Positions 7,918 through 17,471 of a stretch of 64,000 bases of DNA are shown here, in pieces. The first letter of the stretch is position 1. Every line of letters starts with the position of its first letter. Both the position numbers and the translations under genes were made by a program. The DNA lies in the NCBI GenBank assembly GCA_019239425.1, contig JAFAZX010000045.1:372001-436000 (forward strand). Direction: 5' to 3'. A model generated the notes under the pieces. That model made no database searches and was not told the DNA's origin. It saw only the letters and a program-made list of their open reading frames with translations. Origin of the DNA: Acidobacteriota bacterium. Lineage in GTDB: Bacteria > Acidobacteriota > Blastocatellia > Pyrinomonadales > Pyrinomonadaceae.

Positions 7918-9672
7918 ATGAAGAAACTCGTTCTGCTCGCCCTCGTCGTGTGCGCCGTCGCCTCCGAAGCAGGCGCGGTGCAAGTCAGCGCCGTAGTCTA
8001 CGCGCGCGACGGCGCGCGCTTCGCGCTCGAAGGCCGCCTGTCGGAGGCGGCGAGCGCCTTCGAGCAGGCCGTCGCGCTCGACCCCTCGAACGGCAACGCC
8101 TTCTACGCCCTCGGCAACGTCTACGCCGAGATGGGGCGCTGGGCCGACGCCGTCAACGCCTACTACCAGGCCCTCAGTCTCAACAAGGAGGATGTCGAGG
8201 CGCTCAACAACCTCGGCGTCGCGCTCCGCATGCGCGGCCAGAACGTGCAGGCGGCCGCGGCCTTCCAGCGCGCGATTAAGATTTACCCGAAGTGGGCAGA
8301 GCCTTACTACCACCTCGGCGAGACGCGCCGCGCGCTCGGGGAGGAGGACGAGGCGCGCGAAGCCTTCGAGCGCGCGCTCAAGCTCCGGCCCGACTACGCC
8401 GCGCGCCCGCCGCAACCCTTCGCCAAGGCCGCGCCCGCGCCGCCCGCGCGCGGCGGCGGCGGAGTCCTTCAAGCGATGAAGGCCGTGGGCGTCGGCGACA
8501 ACCTTCCCGAAAAGGTCGCCGCGGCCCCCGAGCCTCCGACACGTCCGGCCCCGACCTCTTCGTCGAACGACGCGCGGCCCGCCGCATCCCCTGACAACGC
8601 CGAGTCGCCCTACGACCTCGGCGTGCGCGAGGCGCGCGCGGGCCGGAACCGTGAGGCGGTCGCGGCCTTCCGCGAAGCCGTCGCGCTCGACCGCAACAAC
8701 GCCGCGGCCTACCGCGCGCTCGGCGACGCCTACGCCGCGCTCGAAAACTGGGGCGAGTCCGTGAACGCATACGAGCAGGCCGCGCGCCTCGCCCCCGGCG
8801 ACGCTGAGACGTACCAGAGACTCGGCCGCGCCTACGCCAGGCTGCGCGAGACGACGCCGGCCGCCCCGACCGAAACGGCCACGTCCGCGGCTCGACCGAA
8901 GCCCGTCGAACCCGCGCCGGGCGGCGCGAGCGAAGACCCAGACCCGACCGCCGTCTACCGCGTCGGCCCCGGCGACGTGCTCGACGTGCGCCTGCCCTCC
9001 GCGTCCGGCGCGCGGCGCTCCGCCACGTACGAAGTCACGCCGTCGGGGCTGCTCGATTATCCCGCCCTGAAAGAACCCCTGGCCGTCGCGGGGCTGACGC
9101 CCGAAGAGGTCGGGGCCAGACTCGGCTCGGCGTTAAGCCTGCGCGCTGCGGGCGCGGGCGTCGCCGTCGGCGTCAGCGAATACAGGAGCCACGCGATCAT
9201 CGTCGGGGGGATGGTGAAAGAGGTCGGGACGAAAATCCTCCAGCGCGAGGGCGTGCCGCTCTACGTCATCGTCGCGTACGCGCAGCCGCTCCCGGGCGCG
9301 GGGCAGGCCGTCGTCGTCTCGCGCGCGACGGGGCGCGAGACGGCCGTAGACCTCACGGACGCCGAGGCGATGAAGACGCTCGTGCGGCAGGGCGACGTGG
9401 TCACCCTGCGCGCGCTCCCCAAACAGTTCGTCTACGTCGCGGGCGCCGTGCGCGAGCCGGGGCAGAGGGATTTCCACGCCGGCCTCACGCTCACGCAGGC
9501 TCTGCTCGCGGCCGGCGGCGTGACGACGCGGGGCGGCGCGGTCGTCAACGTCACGCGGCAGGCCGCGGACGGGACGCTCTCGACCGCGCGCTACGTGCTC
9601 GCGGAGATCAAGTCCGGTCAGACGCCCGACCCCGTCTTGCGCGCGGGCGACCGCGTGGAGGTGCTGCGTTGA
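7918..9672 (+). CDS. TPR protein with polysaccharide-export/SLBB domains (Wza-like)
   Basis: The 584-aa protein has a signal peptide (MKKLVLLALVVCAVASEAGA). At least three TPRs follow at ~25-150 (FEQAVALDPSNGNAFYALGN, LNNLGVALRMRGQNVQAAAA) and two more at ~235-315. The C-terminal ~230 residues begin VYRVGPGDVLDVRLP, the Poly_export signature, followed by two SLBB-like units (IVGGMVKEVGTKIL, VYVAGAVREPGQRDFHAG). It should act in the periplasm or outer membrane in surface polysaccharide export. The ATG at 7918 follows GGGGGG TAG and the signal peptide begins there. No glycosyltransferases or Wzc are nearby. The next gene overlaps by the TTGA junction. Confidence 0.82.
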   Translation: MKKLVLLALVVCAVASEAGAVQVSAVVYARDGARFALEGRLSEAASAFEQAVALDPSNGNAFYALGNVYAEMGRWADAVNAYYQALSLNKEDVEALNNLGVALRMRGQNVQAAAAFQRAIKIYPKWAEPYYHLGETRRALGEEDEAREAFERALKLRPDYAARPPQPFAKAAPAPPARGGGGVLQAMKAVGVGDNLPEKVAAAPEPPTRPAPTSSSNDARPAASPDNAESPYDLGVREARAGRNREAVAAFREAVALDRNNAAAYRALGDAYAALENWGESVNAYEQAARLAPGDAETYQRLGRAYARLRETTPAAPTETATSAARPKPVEPAPGGASEDPDPTAVYRVGPGDVLDVRLPSASGARRSATYEVTPSGLLDYPALKEPLAVAGLTPEEVGARLGSALSLRAAGAGVAVGVSEYRSHAIIVGGMVKEVGTKILQREGVPLYVIVAYAQPLPGAGQAVVVSRATGRETAVDLTDAEAMKTLVRQGDVVTLRALPKQFVYVAGAVREPGQRDFHAGLTLTQALLAAGGVTTRGGAVVNVTRQAADGTLSTARYVLAEIKSGQTPDPVLRAGDRVEVLR

Positions 9673-10433
9673 CGCCCCGACCCCCGACGCCCGGAGGCCG
9701 TGGGCAGGAGAGGCCGCACGACGCCGAGCCCCTCTTCCCCTCGGAAGGCACCTTCAGCCCGGTCGTCCCGCTCTCGGAAGTCGGCCACGCGCCGGCCCCC
9801 CTTCCGACGGTGAGACCCGCGGACGTGGGCAAGCCGGCCGAGGCCGCCTGGGCGCGCGCGGCGCACCGCGCGAAGTTCAAGGAGGATGAAGAGACGCTCG
9901 TCCCTTCGCGCGCGGCACGCAAGCGCGGGGCGCGGCCGTCGGTCTTCTTCACGGCCTCCGTCGTCGCCCTTTCGGTCATCGCGGGGCTGGCCTCGGGCAC
10001 TTACCTCCTCTGGTCTTCGCAGCGCGCGCACGAGACGCAACCGCCGGCCCCGGTCGCCGCCGAAGCCACGCCCGCGCCGGTCACGGATACAAAAGTCGAG
10101 CAGGTGAGCGAGCCCGTCGAAGTTGAGAAGCCGCGCGAAGTCGCTAAGGCGGAGAGGCCCGTCGCGAAGGCCGAGAAGGTCGAGAAGGTCGAGAAGGCCG
10201 AGCCGTCCACGCCCACGCCGAAGCAGCCGCAGCCGACCCGCGCCGCGGCTCAGCCGCGTGACGCCGCCGAACCCAAACGGCTCGCGCCCGCGCCGAAGCC
10301 TTCGCGCACCCAGAGCAACCCGCCCGCCCGCGCGCGCCTGACGACGGCCGAGACGCGGACGCCCGCGCGCACGCCGCCCATCTCATCACCGCCCCCGTCC
10401 GCCAAATCGAAGAAGGTCATCCAGTGGCCTTAG
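9669..10433 (+). CDS. Single-pass membrane protein with Pro/Ala/Lys-rich extracytoplasmic tail
   Basis: The 254-aa protein has a cytoplasmic N-terminus, one membrane helix at ~95-120 (SVFFTASVVALSVIAGLASG) and a low-complexity C-terminal tail rich in Ala, Pro, Lys and Glu (KAEKVEKVEKAEPSTPTPK). The tail may span the periplasm, as in TonB-like linkers, but no folded C-terminal domain is visible. The TTG start overlaps the stop of the polysaccharide-export gene (TTGA), so translation is probably coupled and the two proteins may work together. No family is recognised. Confidence 0.65.
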   Translation: MTPRPPTPGGRGQERPHDAEPLFPSEGTFSPVVPLSEVGHAPAPLPTVRPADVGKPAEAAWARAAHRAKFKEDEETLVPSRAARKRGARPSVFFTASVVALSVIAGLASGTYLLWSSQRAHETQPPAPVAAEATPAPVTDTKVEQVSEPVEVEKPREVAKAERPVAKAEKVEKVEKAEPSTPTPKQPQPTRAAAQPRDAAEPKRLAPAPKPSRTQSNPPARARLTTAETRTPARTPPISSPPPSAKSKKVIQWP

Positions 10434-10970
10434 CTGAAAACGACAGGCAGTGAGTCTTCCGGGCTCACACCTCATTGCCTGCTGTCATCTGCTTATACCG
10501 CCCTGCGAGATAAAATAAGGCCCTTTCTCGCTGGGAGCGCGGGACACCCTACAGCCCGCCTGAGCGCGCAGCGCGAAGGCCGTGAGACTTCATATCTCAA
10601 GGTTGAGGTAAGGAGTCAGACGGTCAGCGTGCCGACGCACGCTGGCGGGCAGGGATGCCCGCGCTCCCAGCTTTAAGCAGCCTTATTTCGATCTGCAAGT
10701 CGGTATAACTGCCTACTTCATGTTTGCCACGGCGACGGGACTCTGCTAGGCTGTGGCCCCTTTCAGCAGTCACAGCGGCGGACGCCGCCGCGAGCCAGCG
10801 TCTCTTTAAGGCCCCAACTTAAAGTAGCTTTCGCGCGCCCCCTCTCGGGCGTGGGCCGTGCCGTCTCGACACGGCCGGGGGCTACTCTCATCACGCAGAA
10901 GCAGATTCGAGGGCGCCGCCCGACGCGCCCGTCGCCCTGACACAGCCGGACACATTCTGGAGGGAGAAAC
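10434..10970. other. Intergenic region with family B element
   Basis: There is no convincing gene in this region. It contains an imperfect GGCAGTGAG/CTCATTGCC stem (~10446-10482), a full family B element (10530-10671) and ~290 bp upstream of the M36 gene, where I see no strong promoter. Confidence 0.6.
10530..10671. repeat. Family B inverted-repeat element, complete copy
   Basis: Terminal arms 'gctgggagcgcgggacaccc' and 'cagggatgcccgcgctccca' bracket the conserved core with 'gacggtcagcgtgccgacgc'. A smaller AT-richer stem (CTCAAGGTTGAG) lies in the middle. The left arm is slightly degenerate compared with the copy at 23379. Confidence 0.82.
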
Positions 10971-13724
10971 ATGCGCAAGAGCCTGCTCACGGCGCTGCTG
11001 GCCGCCGCCCTTCTCGCGGCGCCGACAGCCTTCTCGACAAGGACGGACGCGGCCCGAAACCCCGTCCGCCAGGACGCCGACGCGGCGTCGAATCGCCCCA
11101 CCCCTCTCCCCAACTACGACATCCGCCTCGGAGGCCGCAACGAGTTCAACGACACAGACCTGAGCGCGCCCGCCGCCGCGCGGCAGAAGCTCATGGCCGC
11201 CGCAAGCGCGCCCGCCCAGTCGCGCGCCACCGCGGTCGAGAGCTTCCGCGCCGGCTTAGGCGCGCACGCCGGACGCCTGCGCGCCGAGGTCAACGAGGCC
11301 GGCGCCCTCAAGAACTTCTTCGTCGAAGGCGAGGCGCTTTCCGGGCCGCAGGCCGGCGCCCCGGACGCCGTGGCGCGCGGCTTCCTGAAAGGCCGCGCCC
11401 CGCTCTTCGCCCTGACGAGCGCGGGCGTGGGCGGCCTCAAGCTCGAACGCGAAGACAACGACCAGGGCACGACCTTCCTCGACTACACGCAGACAATCGG
11501 CGGCCTGAAGGTCTTCGAGGGCGACGTGCGCGTCGTCGTCGGACGCGGCGGCGAAGTCCTCTCCGTCCGCGAGGGCTTCCTCATCGACGGCCAGAGCGTC
11601 AACACGAAGCCGACGCTCTCGGAGTCCGAGGGCATCGCCCGCGCCTTCGAGTACGCAGGCCGGAGCGTGCCCGCGTCCTTCGCCGAGGCGCGCGGCCGCC
11701 ACTCGAAGACGGAGGCCGCGGCCTTCTTCAACCCCGTCGCGCCGACGCTCGAAGACGTGCTCTCGGAGCTGAACGTCGTGCGCGTCAACGACGCGGCGCG
11801 TTTAGCGTGGCACGTCTACGCGGACGTCGGCCCCGACGCGTGGTACGAGCTGCTGGTGGACGCGCACACGGGCGAGCTGCTCCTGCGCCACAACCTCTAC
11901 GTCTTCGAGGCGCAGGGCACCGTCTACCACGAAGACCCGGACGCGGCCCCGCGCGTGCTCACCTCCTTCGTCGGCGACACGACCGTCAACACCGCCGCCG
12001 GGTGGATGGGCACCTCGACCGTGACGACGGGGAACAACGTCGAAGCCTACCTCGACACGAACGCCGACAACGCGCCCGACGCCAACAACGGGACGAACCT
12101 TTCGAACGGCCACGCCTTCGCGCCCGACCAGAACTTCACCTTCCCCTTCTCCACGACGGTCGACCCGCGCACGCAGCAGGCCGCGGTCGTGACGAACCTC
12201 TTCTACTACAACAACGTCATGCACGACTTCTCCTACGGCCTCGGCTTCACGGAGACGGCGCGCAACTTCCAGACGAACAACTTCGGCCGCGGCGGCACGG
12301 GCAACGACTCGGTGCGCGCCGAGGCGCAGGACGGCTCGGGCACGAACAACGCCAACTTCGCCACGCCGCCCGACGGCCAGAGGCCGCGCATGCAGCAGTA
12401 CCTCTTCACCGCGCCGAACCCCGACCGCGACAGCTCGGTCGATTCGGACGTGGTCTTCCACGAGTACGGCCACGGCATCTCGAACCGCCTCATCGGCAAC
12501 GGCTCGACGGCGCTCTCGGGCACGCAGTCGGGCGCGATGGGCGAGGGCTGGAGCGACTACTGGGCCTGCACGCTCAACAACGACGGCGTGATGGGCGAGT
12601 ACGTCACGCAGAACACGACGCGCGGCATCCGGCGCGCGGCCTACACCGTCCCGGCGGCGGCCGTCCACGACTCTTACGCGGATGTCTGCGCGGGCGGCTG
12701 CGAAGTCCACAACGACGGCGAGGTCTGGGCCGCGGCGCTCTTCGACCTGCGCGCGCAGCTCGGCGCGACGATTACGGACAGAATCGTTCTCAACGGGATG
12801 AAGTTCACGCCGACGCGCCCCTCGTTCCTGAACGCGCGCGACGGCATCATCCAGGCCGACCAGAACCTGAACGGCGGCGCCAACCGCTGCGCCATCTGGA
12901 CGGTCTTCGCGCGCCACGGCATGGGCGTCTCGGCCGTGGGCAACGACGGCACGACGCACACGGCGGCCGCGGACGTGCCCGGCGACTGCGGCGGCACCTG
13001 CTCCTTCTCCATCAGCCCGACGAGCGCGTCGGTCGCGGCCGCGGGCGGCACCGGCACCGTCAGCGTCACGGCGACGGCCGGCTGCGGTTGGACGGCCGTG
13101 AGCAACGCCTCGTTCATCACCGTGACCTCGGGCGCTTCGGGGACGGGCAGCGGGACTGTCGGCTACAGCGTCGCGGCCAACACCCTGACGTCTTCGCGCC
13201 CGGGCACGCTGACAATCGCGGGCCAGACCTTCACCGTGACGCAGGCCGGCACGACCGGCGGCGGCGGGACGGAGTTGATCGTCAACCCGGGCTTCGAATC
13301 GGGCACGGCGCCGTGGGTCGCTTCCGGCCAGATTACGTTCAGCCAGGGCACCTTCCCGCACACGGGGACGAACTACGTCGTCGTCAACGGCGTCAACAGC
13401 ACGACGGGCACCATCTACCAGACGGTGACCGTCCCGGCCGGCGGCGCTTCCCTGAACTTCTGGCTCAACATCTCGACGCAGGAGGCGGCCGGCGCCTCGG
13501 TCTTCGACCGGCTCTTCATCGAGGTGCGCGACAGTTCGGGGACGCTCCTGGCGACGCTCGCGACCTTCAGCAACCAGAACTCGCAGACGGCCGGCGCGTA
13601 CGTCCTGCGCGGCCCATACAACCTGGGCAGCTTCGCCGGCCAGACGGTGCGCATACAGTTCCGCGGCACCAACGACGTGACGCTGCCCACCAACTTCCGC
13701 ATCGACGACATCTCGGTCAAGTAA
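10971..13724 (+). CDS. Secreted M36 (fungalysin-type) metallopeptidase with BACON and C-terminal binding domains
   Basis: The 917-aa protein has a signal peptide ([20 protein letters not shown]), a pro-region with FTP-type sequence (~60-280), and an M36 catalytic domain. The zinc site is HEYGH (H497, E498, H501) with a third ligand at E525 in [11 protein letters not shown]. After the catalytic domain, ~680-765 is a BACON-like domain ([20 protein letters not shown]). The last ~150 residues ([15 protein letters not shown]...FRIDDISV) form a jelly-roll, carbohydrate- or surface-binding domain. It should digest extracellular protein. GGAGGGAGAAAC precedes the ATG. All catalytic residues are present. 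Confidence 0.93.
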   Translation: MRKSLLTALLAAALLAAPTAFSTRTDAARNPVRQDADAASNRPTPLPNYDIRLGGRNEFNDTDLSAPAAARQKLMAAASAPAQSRATAVESFRAGLGAHAGRLRAEVNEAGALKNFFVEGEALSGPQAGAPDAVARGFLKGRAPLFALTSAGVGGLKLEREDNDQGTTFLDYTQTIGGLKVFEGDVRVVVGRGGEVLSVREGFLIDGQSVNTKPTLSESEGIARAFEYAGRSVPASFAEARGRHSKTEAAAFFNPVAPTLEDVLSELNVVRVNDAARLAWHVYADVGPDAWYELLVDAHTGELLLRHNLYVFEAQGTVYHEDPDAAPRVLTSFVGDTTVNTAAGWMGTSTVTTGNNVEAYLDTNADNAPDANNGTNLSNGHAFAPDQNFTFPFSTTVDPRTQQAAVVTNLFYYNNVMHDFSYGLGFTETARNFQTNNFGRGGTGNDSVRAEAQDGSGTNNANFATPPDGQRPRMQQYLFTAPNPDRDSSVDSDVVFHEYGHGISNRLIGNGSTALSGTQSGAMGEGWSDYWACTLNNDGVMGEYVTQNTTRGIRRAAYTVPAAAVHDSYADVCAGGCEVHNDGEVWAAALFDLRAQLGATITDRIVLNGMKFTPTRPSFLNARDGIIQADQNLNGGANRCAIWTVFARHGMGVSAVGNDGTTHTAAADVPGDCGGTCSFSISPTSASVAAAGGTGTVSVTATAGCGWTAVSNASFITVTSGASGTGSGTVGYSVAANTLTSSRPGTLTIAGQTFTVTQAGTTGGGGTELIVNPGFESGTAPWVASGQITFSQGTFPHTGTNYVVVNGVNSTTGTIYQTVTVPAGGASLNFWLNISTQEAAGASVFDRLFIEVRDSSGTLLATLATFSNQNSQTAGAYVLRGPYNLGSFAGQTVRIQFRGTNDVTLPTNFRIDDISVK

Positions 13725-13733
13725 AGCGGAAGG

Positions 13734-13811
13734 ATTAACCACAGAGACACAGAGACACGGCTGGTTGAGGTAAATCTCAACCAGCCGTGTCTCTGTGTCT
13801 CTGTGGTTAAT
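13734..13811. repeat. Family A hairpin repeat, copy 3, between convergent genes
   Basis: It starts 'attaaccacagagacacaga' and ends 'tctgtgtctctgtggttaat', with loop arms 'ggctggttgag/ctcaaccagcc'. It sits exactly between two convergent genes and is well placed to be a bidirectional terminator, although it lacks a U-tract. Confidence 0.9.
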
Positions 13812-14222
13812 TCAGTCTTTCGTGACTTGCAGGGTCGCCGTGTATTGGCGGGGCTTGATCTCTTGTCGGCTCCGCCGCGGCGGGGCCAGGCCCGCGAGCT
13901 TCAAGGTGTAGCGGCCGTAGCTCCCCTCGTTCGGGCGCTCGGGGCCGGCGTTCGTGTTCAGACGGAGAGTCTTCGTCCCCCTCTGTCCCTTCACGCGGAG
14001 TTCCAGAATCACCTCCGCGTTCCCGGCCCACACGCATTCGACGTCCACGGGGCAGCGCGAGTCGGAGGCCACGCGCACGAACCTGATCCGCAGCCGCCCG
14101 CCGTCATGATTGACGGACTGCCCCGCCTTCAACTCGAACTCGTGCGCGGCCGGCCCCGTCTGGCCGCACACGACGCCCGCCGTCAAGAGCACGAACAGCA
14201 ACGCCACCAAGCTTCTCCTCAT
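13812..14222 (-). CDS. Small secreted hypothetical protein, ~136 aa
   Basis: A signal peptide (MRRSLVALLFVLLTAGVVCG) is followed by a beta-rich domain (FELKAGQSVNHDGGRLRIRF, CPVDVECVWAGNAEVILEL). The pattern of two close cysteines and CVWAG resembles small secreted bacterial proteins of unknown function. The ATG at 14222 is chosen because CGGAGA lies six bases upstream; a start five codons earlier lacks this. It lies downstream of the FG-GAP-like secreted protein gene with 36 nt between them. Function unknown. Confidence 0.72.
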   Translation of the reverse strand: MRRSLVALLFVLLTAGVVCGQTGPAAHEFELKAGQSVNHDGGRLRIRFVRVASDSRCPVDVECVWAGNAEVILELRVKGQRGTKTLRLNTNAGPERPNEGSYGRYTLKLAGLAPPRRSRQEIKPRQYTATLQVTKD

Positions 14223-14258
14223 ATGCGTCTCCGACACGAACGAATTGAAAGAGCGTCT

Positions 14259-15302
14259 CTAACGACTCAGCCAAAGCCACTCCGGGCTGCACCTTTCGGC
14301 CGAGCGCCGGCCGTAGAGCGTGACCGCCGACTTCGCCTGAACGGCCGCCTTCAAAAGTTCTTGCGCCGCCTCCTCGTTGCCGTAGACGGTGACGACCTCG
14401 CGCCCTTCGTCCGAATCCGAGACCACGCCGAAGGAGCCGAACCACGAGACGGGGCTGCAAGTGACCCGCCGGCCGTTCTCGTCGATGACGAGCTTGATGT
14501 CCTCCGACTGGCTCACGTCAGCCCATTCGTACGACGCGAGCGTGCCGCGCAGCGCGGGCGCGTCGTTCGAGAGGTCGGGCGTGAAGGGCTTGCGGCCCGG
14601 CTTCGGCGCGACGGGCCGCCGGTTGGGGCGGTTCGTGAAGCGCGTGTAGAGCGGGTAGGTGCGCCGCCCGTGCGCCCCCACGACATGTCGCCAATGTCCA
14701 CCTTCGACTTCGTAGAGAGTTGTCACCCAGTAGCCGTCGTCGAAGTTCATGTAGAGCAGCTCGGCGCGTCCGTCGCGGTCGAGGTCTAAAAGGTCGAAGA
14801 CGCCGCGCGCGTCCTCCTGAAAGTATCCGTCGGCTTCGAAGAGGACGGGGCGCCCACGCCCGTCGAAGGTCAGGGCGGTGAGGTGAGTCGTCGGCGCGAG
14901 TCCGTTGCCGCCCGTGGGCGCGACGATGACGAGGTCTTGCACGCCGTCGCGGTCAAGGTCGGCCGTATAGAGGCGCGCGCCGTACCCGGAGAGGTTGCCG
15001 AGCCGCACGCGCCACGCCGCGCCGCCCTTGTCCTTGCCCGTAACGACGGCGCGGCCTTCCTCGTCCATCTCGAAGGTCGAGCCGGAAGGCCCGGCCTTCA
15101 TACTCGCGGACGCGGCGGGGCCTTCGCCCCTCAGGCCGAAGTAACCGGGGCGATCCCCGCCGCCGGTGCGGCCGACGAGCTTGACGGGGAAGCGCCGGTC
15201 GGTCTCGGCCTTCGTCAGCGGAAGGTAATCTTGATTCTGCGCGGAGCACGGCCGCGCGCAGACTAACGTCAGCAGCAGGATGTTCGTCAGTAGTCTTCTC
15301 AT
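14259..15302 (-). CDS. Secreted protein with FG-GAP/VCBS-like repeats
   Basis: The ~347-aa protein has a signal peptide (MRRLLTNILLLTLVCARPCSA). It then has two to three Asp-rich repeats, LYTADLDRDGVQDLVIVAP and LLDLDRDGRAELLYMNFDD, which resemble calcium-binding FG-GAP/integrin-type blades. The C-terminal part is not recognised. A partial propeller or a periplasmic binding role is plausible. The start at 15302 places the signal peptide at the N-terminus; no clear ribosome-binding site precedes it. It is divergent from the gene at 15375. Confidence 0.72.
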   Translation of the reverse strand: MRRLLTNILLLTLVCARPCSAQNQDYLPLTKAETDRRFPVKLVGRTGGGDRPGYFGLRGEGPAASASMKAGPSGSTFEMDEEGRAVVTGKDKGGAAWRVRLGNLSGYGARLYTADLDRDGVQDLVIVAPTGGNGLAPTTHLTALTFDGRGRPVLFEADGYFQEDARGVFDLLDLDRDGRAELLYMNFDDGYWVTTLYEVEGGHWRHVVGAHGRRTYPLYTRFTNRPNRRPVAPKPGRKPFTPDLSNDAPALRGTLASYEWADVSQSEDIKLVIDENGRRVTCSPVSWFGSFGVVSDSDEGREVVTVYGNEEAAQELLKAAVQAKSAVTLYGRRSAERCSPEWLWLSR

Positions 15303-15321
15303 CGGTGGTGTCACGCATTGT

Positions 15322-15348
15322 AGATTTGAAATTTCAAATTTCAAATCT
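15322..15348. promoter_or_regulatory. 27-bp perfect AT-rich palindrome between divergent genes
   Basis: AGATTTGAAATTT and AAATTTCAAATCT flank a single C. The palindrome lies between the divergent starts at 15302 and 15375. It could be an operator or a repeat of the GATTTGAAATTT word type; a related word occurs at 111-134. Confidence 0.5.
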
Positions 15349-15374
15349 CCGAAGGTTCGTGTAACTTACACGGC

Positions 15375-16493
15375 ATGCGTGGCACGCTCCCCCTTCTGAC
15401 GCTCGCCGCACTTCTTCTCCTCTGCACACGGCCGGACGTACGCGCGCAAAAGGCTGCGCGGGCCGGCGTGGCGCGCGAGCGGCAGGTCGCCGCGCGCTTC
15501 GCGCCCGTCTTCCGGCAGGCGCTCGGCGACCACCCGCGCGCGGACTACGTCACGCGCTTCGACTTCGACGGCGACTGGCGCGGCGACAACAACTGGCAGA
15601 ACACGGACGACCCGAAGTTTCGCCTGCGCGCCTACGTCTACTTCGCCGTGAGCGAGACGCAGACGCACTTCTACGTCCACTACGCGCTCTTCCACCCGCG
15701 CGACTACAAGGGCGGCACGGCGGCCGGGCCGCTCCTGAGCGACGCCATCCGCGAGGGCGTCCGCCGGGGCGGACAATACGACCCGACCGGCCTCTCCTCC
15801 GAAGCCGTGCTCGCGCACGAGAACGACATGGAAGGCTGTCTCGTCGTCGCGGAGAAGGACGGCGAAGACCCGGCGCGCGCGCGTGTCATCCTCGTCGAGA
15901 CGCTCGCGCACGACCGCTTCCACAAGTACGCGCCCGAAGGCGCGGAGGCGCCCGCCTCCTTCGAGCGCGTGCGGGTCGAAGGCCAGAGCCCTCTGCTCTT
16001 CGTCGAGGCCAAAGGGCACGGCGTCCTCGCGTACGAAGGCGGCGACAGGCAGGAGTCGAAGCGCGGCACGCTCGTCTACGGCTTCGCCGGCCGCGCCGAA
16101 GACCCGGAGGCTTCGGGCGGAGAGAAGGAGTCGGTCGGCTACGAACTCCTGCCGCTCTACGACACCCTCTGGCGGCGCGCGCTCGCGGGTTCGAAGGAGA
16201 CCTTCGGCGAGGTCTTCGACTTCGGCTCGCTCTCCTTCCAGGCGGCCGGCGCGAAGGCCCCGTCCGGGCGCACGAAGAGGTTGGGCCGGCTCGGCACGGC
16301 CTTCCTCGGCAAGTTCGGCGCGCCGAACGCCGCGCGCCCGCCCTGGGGCTGGTTCGACCGCGCCGAGCGCGAACGTCCGCGCGGCGAGTGGTTCTTCGAC
16401 CCGGCCGCGACCGCCAAACGCCACCTCGGCCGCGGCGCGGAGTTCTCGACCGCCTACGTGTACGCGCCCTTCCTCGGCATCTTCCGCCGTTAG
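15375..16493 (+). CDS. Secreted hypothetical protein, 372 aa
   Basis: A signal peptide (MRGTLPLLTLAALLLLCTRPDVRA) precedes a domain with many aromatic and charged residues. Conserved-looking segments are RFDFDGDWRGDNNWQNTDD, YVYFAVSETQTHFYVHYALF and SEAVLAHENDMEGCLVV. The DxDGDW...NNW and HENDMEG patterns suggest a possible metal- or glycan-binding fold, but I cannot name a family. The ATG lies only seven bases after a -10-like TAACTT (15362-15367), so the mRNA may be leaderless. Function unknown. Confidence 0.75.
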   Translation: MRGTLPLLTLAALLLLCTRPDVRAQKAARAGVARERQVAARFAPVFRQALGDHPRADYVTRFDFDGDWRGDNNWQNTDDPKFRLRAYVYFAVSETQTHFYVHYALFHPRDYKGGTAAGPLLSDAIREGVRRGGQYDPTGLSSEAVLAHENDMEGCLVVAEKDGEDPARARVILVETLAHDRFHKYAPEGAEAPASFERVRVEGQSPLLFVEAKGHGVLAYEGGDRQESKRGTLVYGFAGRAEDPEASGGEKESVGYELLPLYDTLWRRALAGSKETFGEVFDFGSLSFQAAGAKAPSGRTKRLGRLGTAFLGKFGAPNAARPPWGWFDRAERERPRGEWFFDPAATAKRHLGRGAEFSTAYVYAPFLGIFRR

Positions 16494-16647
16494 GCCGTGG
16501 TTCTGGCATTGCGCTGGAAATCGGCGCGCTTTAGTGCTTTACTAAGGGCTGACAAGTCCCAAAGTTCTTGCCCTCTCTCACAGCTCTGCTGATGCGCTTG
16601 TCTGAGCCTTCCCCCAAGGCGGGCACGCTCTACCTTGAGGGGGAGTC

Positions 16648-17283
16648 ATGGCAAGTTCCAACGTCCGATTCGCGGCGGACAAAGTGGGCGGCTTCAGTCG
16701 CCCCGAGATGCCGACCATCCGGTCGCTCCTGTCGGCCCTGCGCTCGCACGACCCTTACACATACCGCCACTCTCTGCGCACAGTCCGCCTGAGCCTCCTG
16801 CTCGGGCGCGCCTGCGGCATCGACACCAACGCGCAACTGCGCGTCCTCGGCCTGGGCGCTCTGGCCCACGACCTCGGGAAGATATTCATTCCCGGCAGCG
16901 TGCTGCACAAGGAGGGGCGTCTGACGGCGGCCGAGTGGGCCGCCGTGCGACAGCACCCGCTCGACGGCGCGCGCCTGCTCATCGGCGTCGCCGCCTCAGA
17001 AGGCGTCTGCCGCATCGCGGCCGAGCACCACGAGCGCTGGGACGGCCGCGGCTACCCCGCGGGCTTGGGCGGCGAACGGATAGACTTCAAAGCGCGCGTG
17101 GTCTCCGTGGCCGACGCCTTCGACGCGATGACGAGCGTCCGCGCCTACGGCCCGGCCGTCGGCTACGAAGAGGCCGCGGCCGAGCTTGAGCGCTGCGCCG
17201 GGACGCAGTTCGACCCGGAGGTCGTCCGCACCTTCCTGAGCGCCCCGCGCGCGCTCCTCGAAGCCATCGTCCGGCCGGGGTAA
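16648..17283 (+). CDS. HD-GYP domain protein (putative c-di-GMP phosphodiesterase)
   Basis: The 211-aa protein is almost entirely an HD-GYP domain. It has HSLRTVRLSLLLGRACGI, the HD pair at H74-D75 in LAHDLGKIFIPGSVLHKEG, and the hallmark HHERWDGRGYPAGLGGERI with GYP at 135-137. The family hydrolyses cyclic di-GMP to pGpG or GMP. No receiver or sensor domain is attached, so it is a stand-alone form. GAGGGGGAG lies just upstream of the ATG. The full metal-ligand set appears present. Other c-di-GMP genes lie at 32-41 kb. Confidence 0.88.
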   Translation: MASSNVRFAADKVGGFSRPEMPTIRSLLSALRSHDPYTYRHSLRTVRLSLLLGRACGIDTNAQLRVLGLGALAHDLGKIFIPGSVLHKEGRLTAAEWAAVRQHPLDGARLLIGVAASEGVCRIAAEHHERWDGRGYPAGLGGERIDFKARVVSVADAFDAMTSVRAYGPAVGYEEAAAELERCAGTQFDPEVVRTFLSAPRALLEAIVRPG

Positions 17284-17362
17284 GTTTAGAAATATTCCAG
17301 CGACACGGACACGCCGAAACTTCACGCGCCCGTGTGCCGTAAGGGTTCCTGACTTACTAAAG

Positions 17363-17453
17363 GGCAGAAGCCCGACCGTAAGGGAGGGCGTACGTCTCCC
17401 AGAGTAGAGTATTGCGGGAGACTGACGCCCTCCCTTACGGTCGGGCTTCTGCC
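17363..17453. repeat. Perfect 29-bp inverted repeat upstream of the MBL-fold gene
   Basis: The left arm 17363-17391 (starting GGCAGAAGCCCGACCG) and right arm 17425-17453 are exact complements. An inner stem GTCTCCC/GGGAGAC continues the hairpin. The right arm ends ~20 nt before the start codon at 17472 and 2 nt before the AGAAGGAG ribosome-binding site. Confidence 0.85.
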
Positions 17454-17471
17454 TCAGAAGGAGCCCGCACG

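Noticed and set aside
11802..13742. A 646-codon minus-strand frame, and a 643-codon frame in another phase, over the M36 peptidase
   Set aside because: Both are shadows of the M36 gene, which has a signal peptide, a ribosome-binding site and a complete zinc site.
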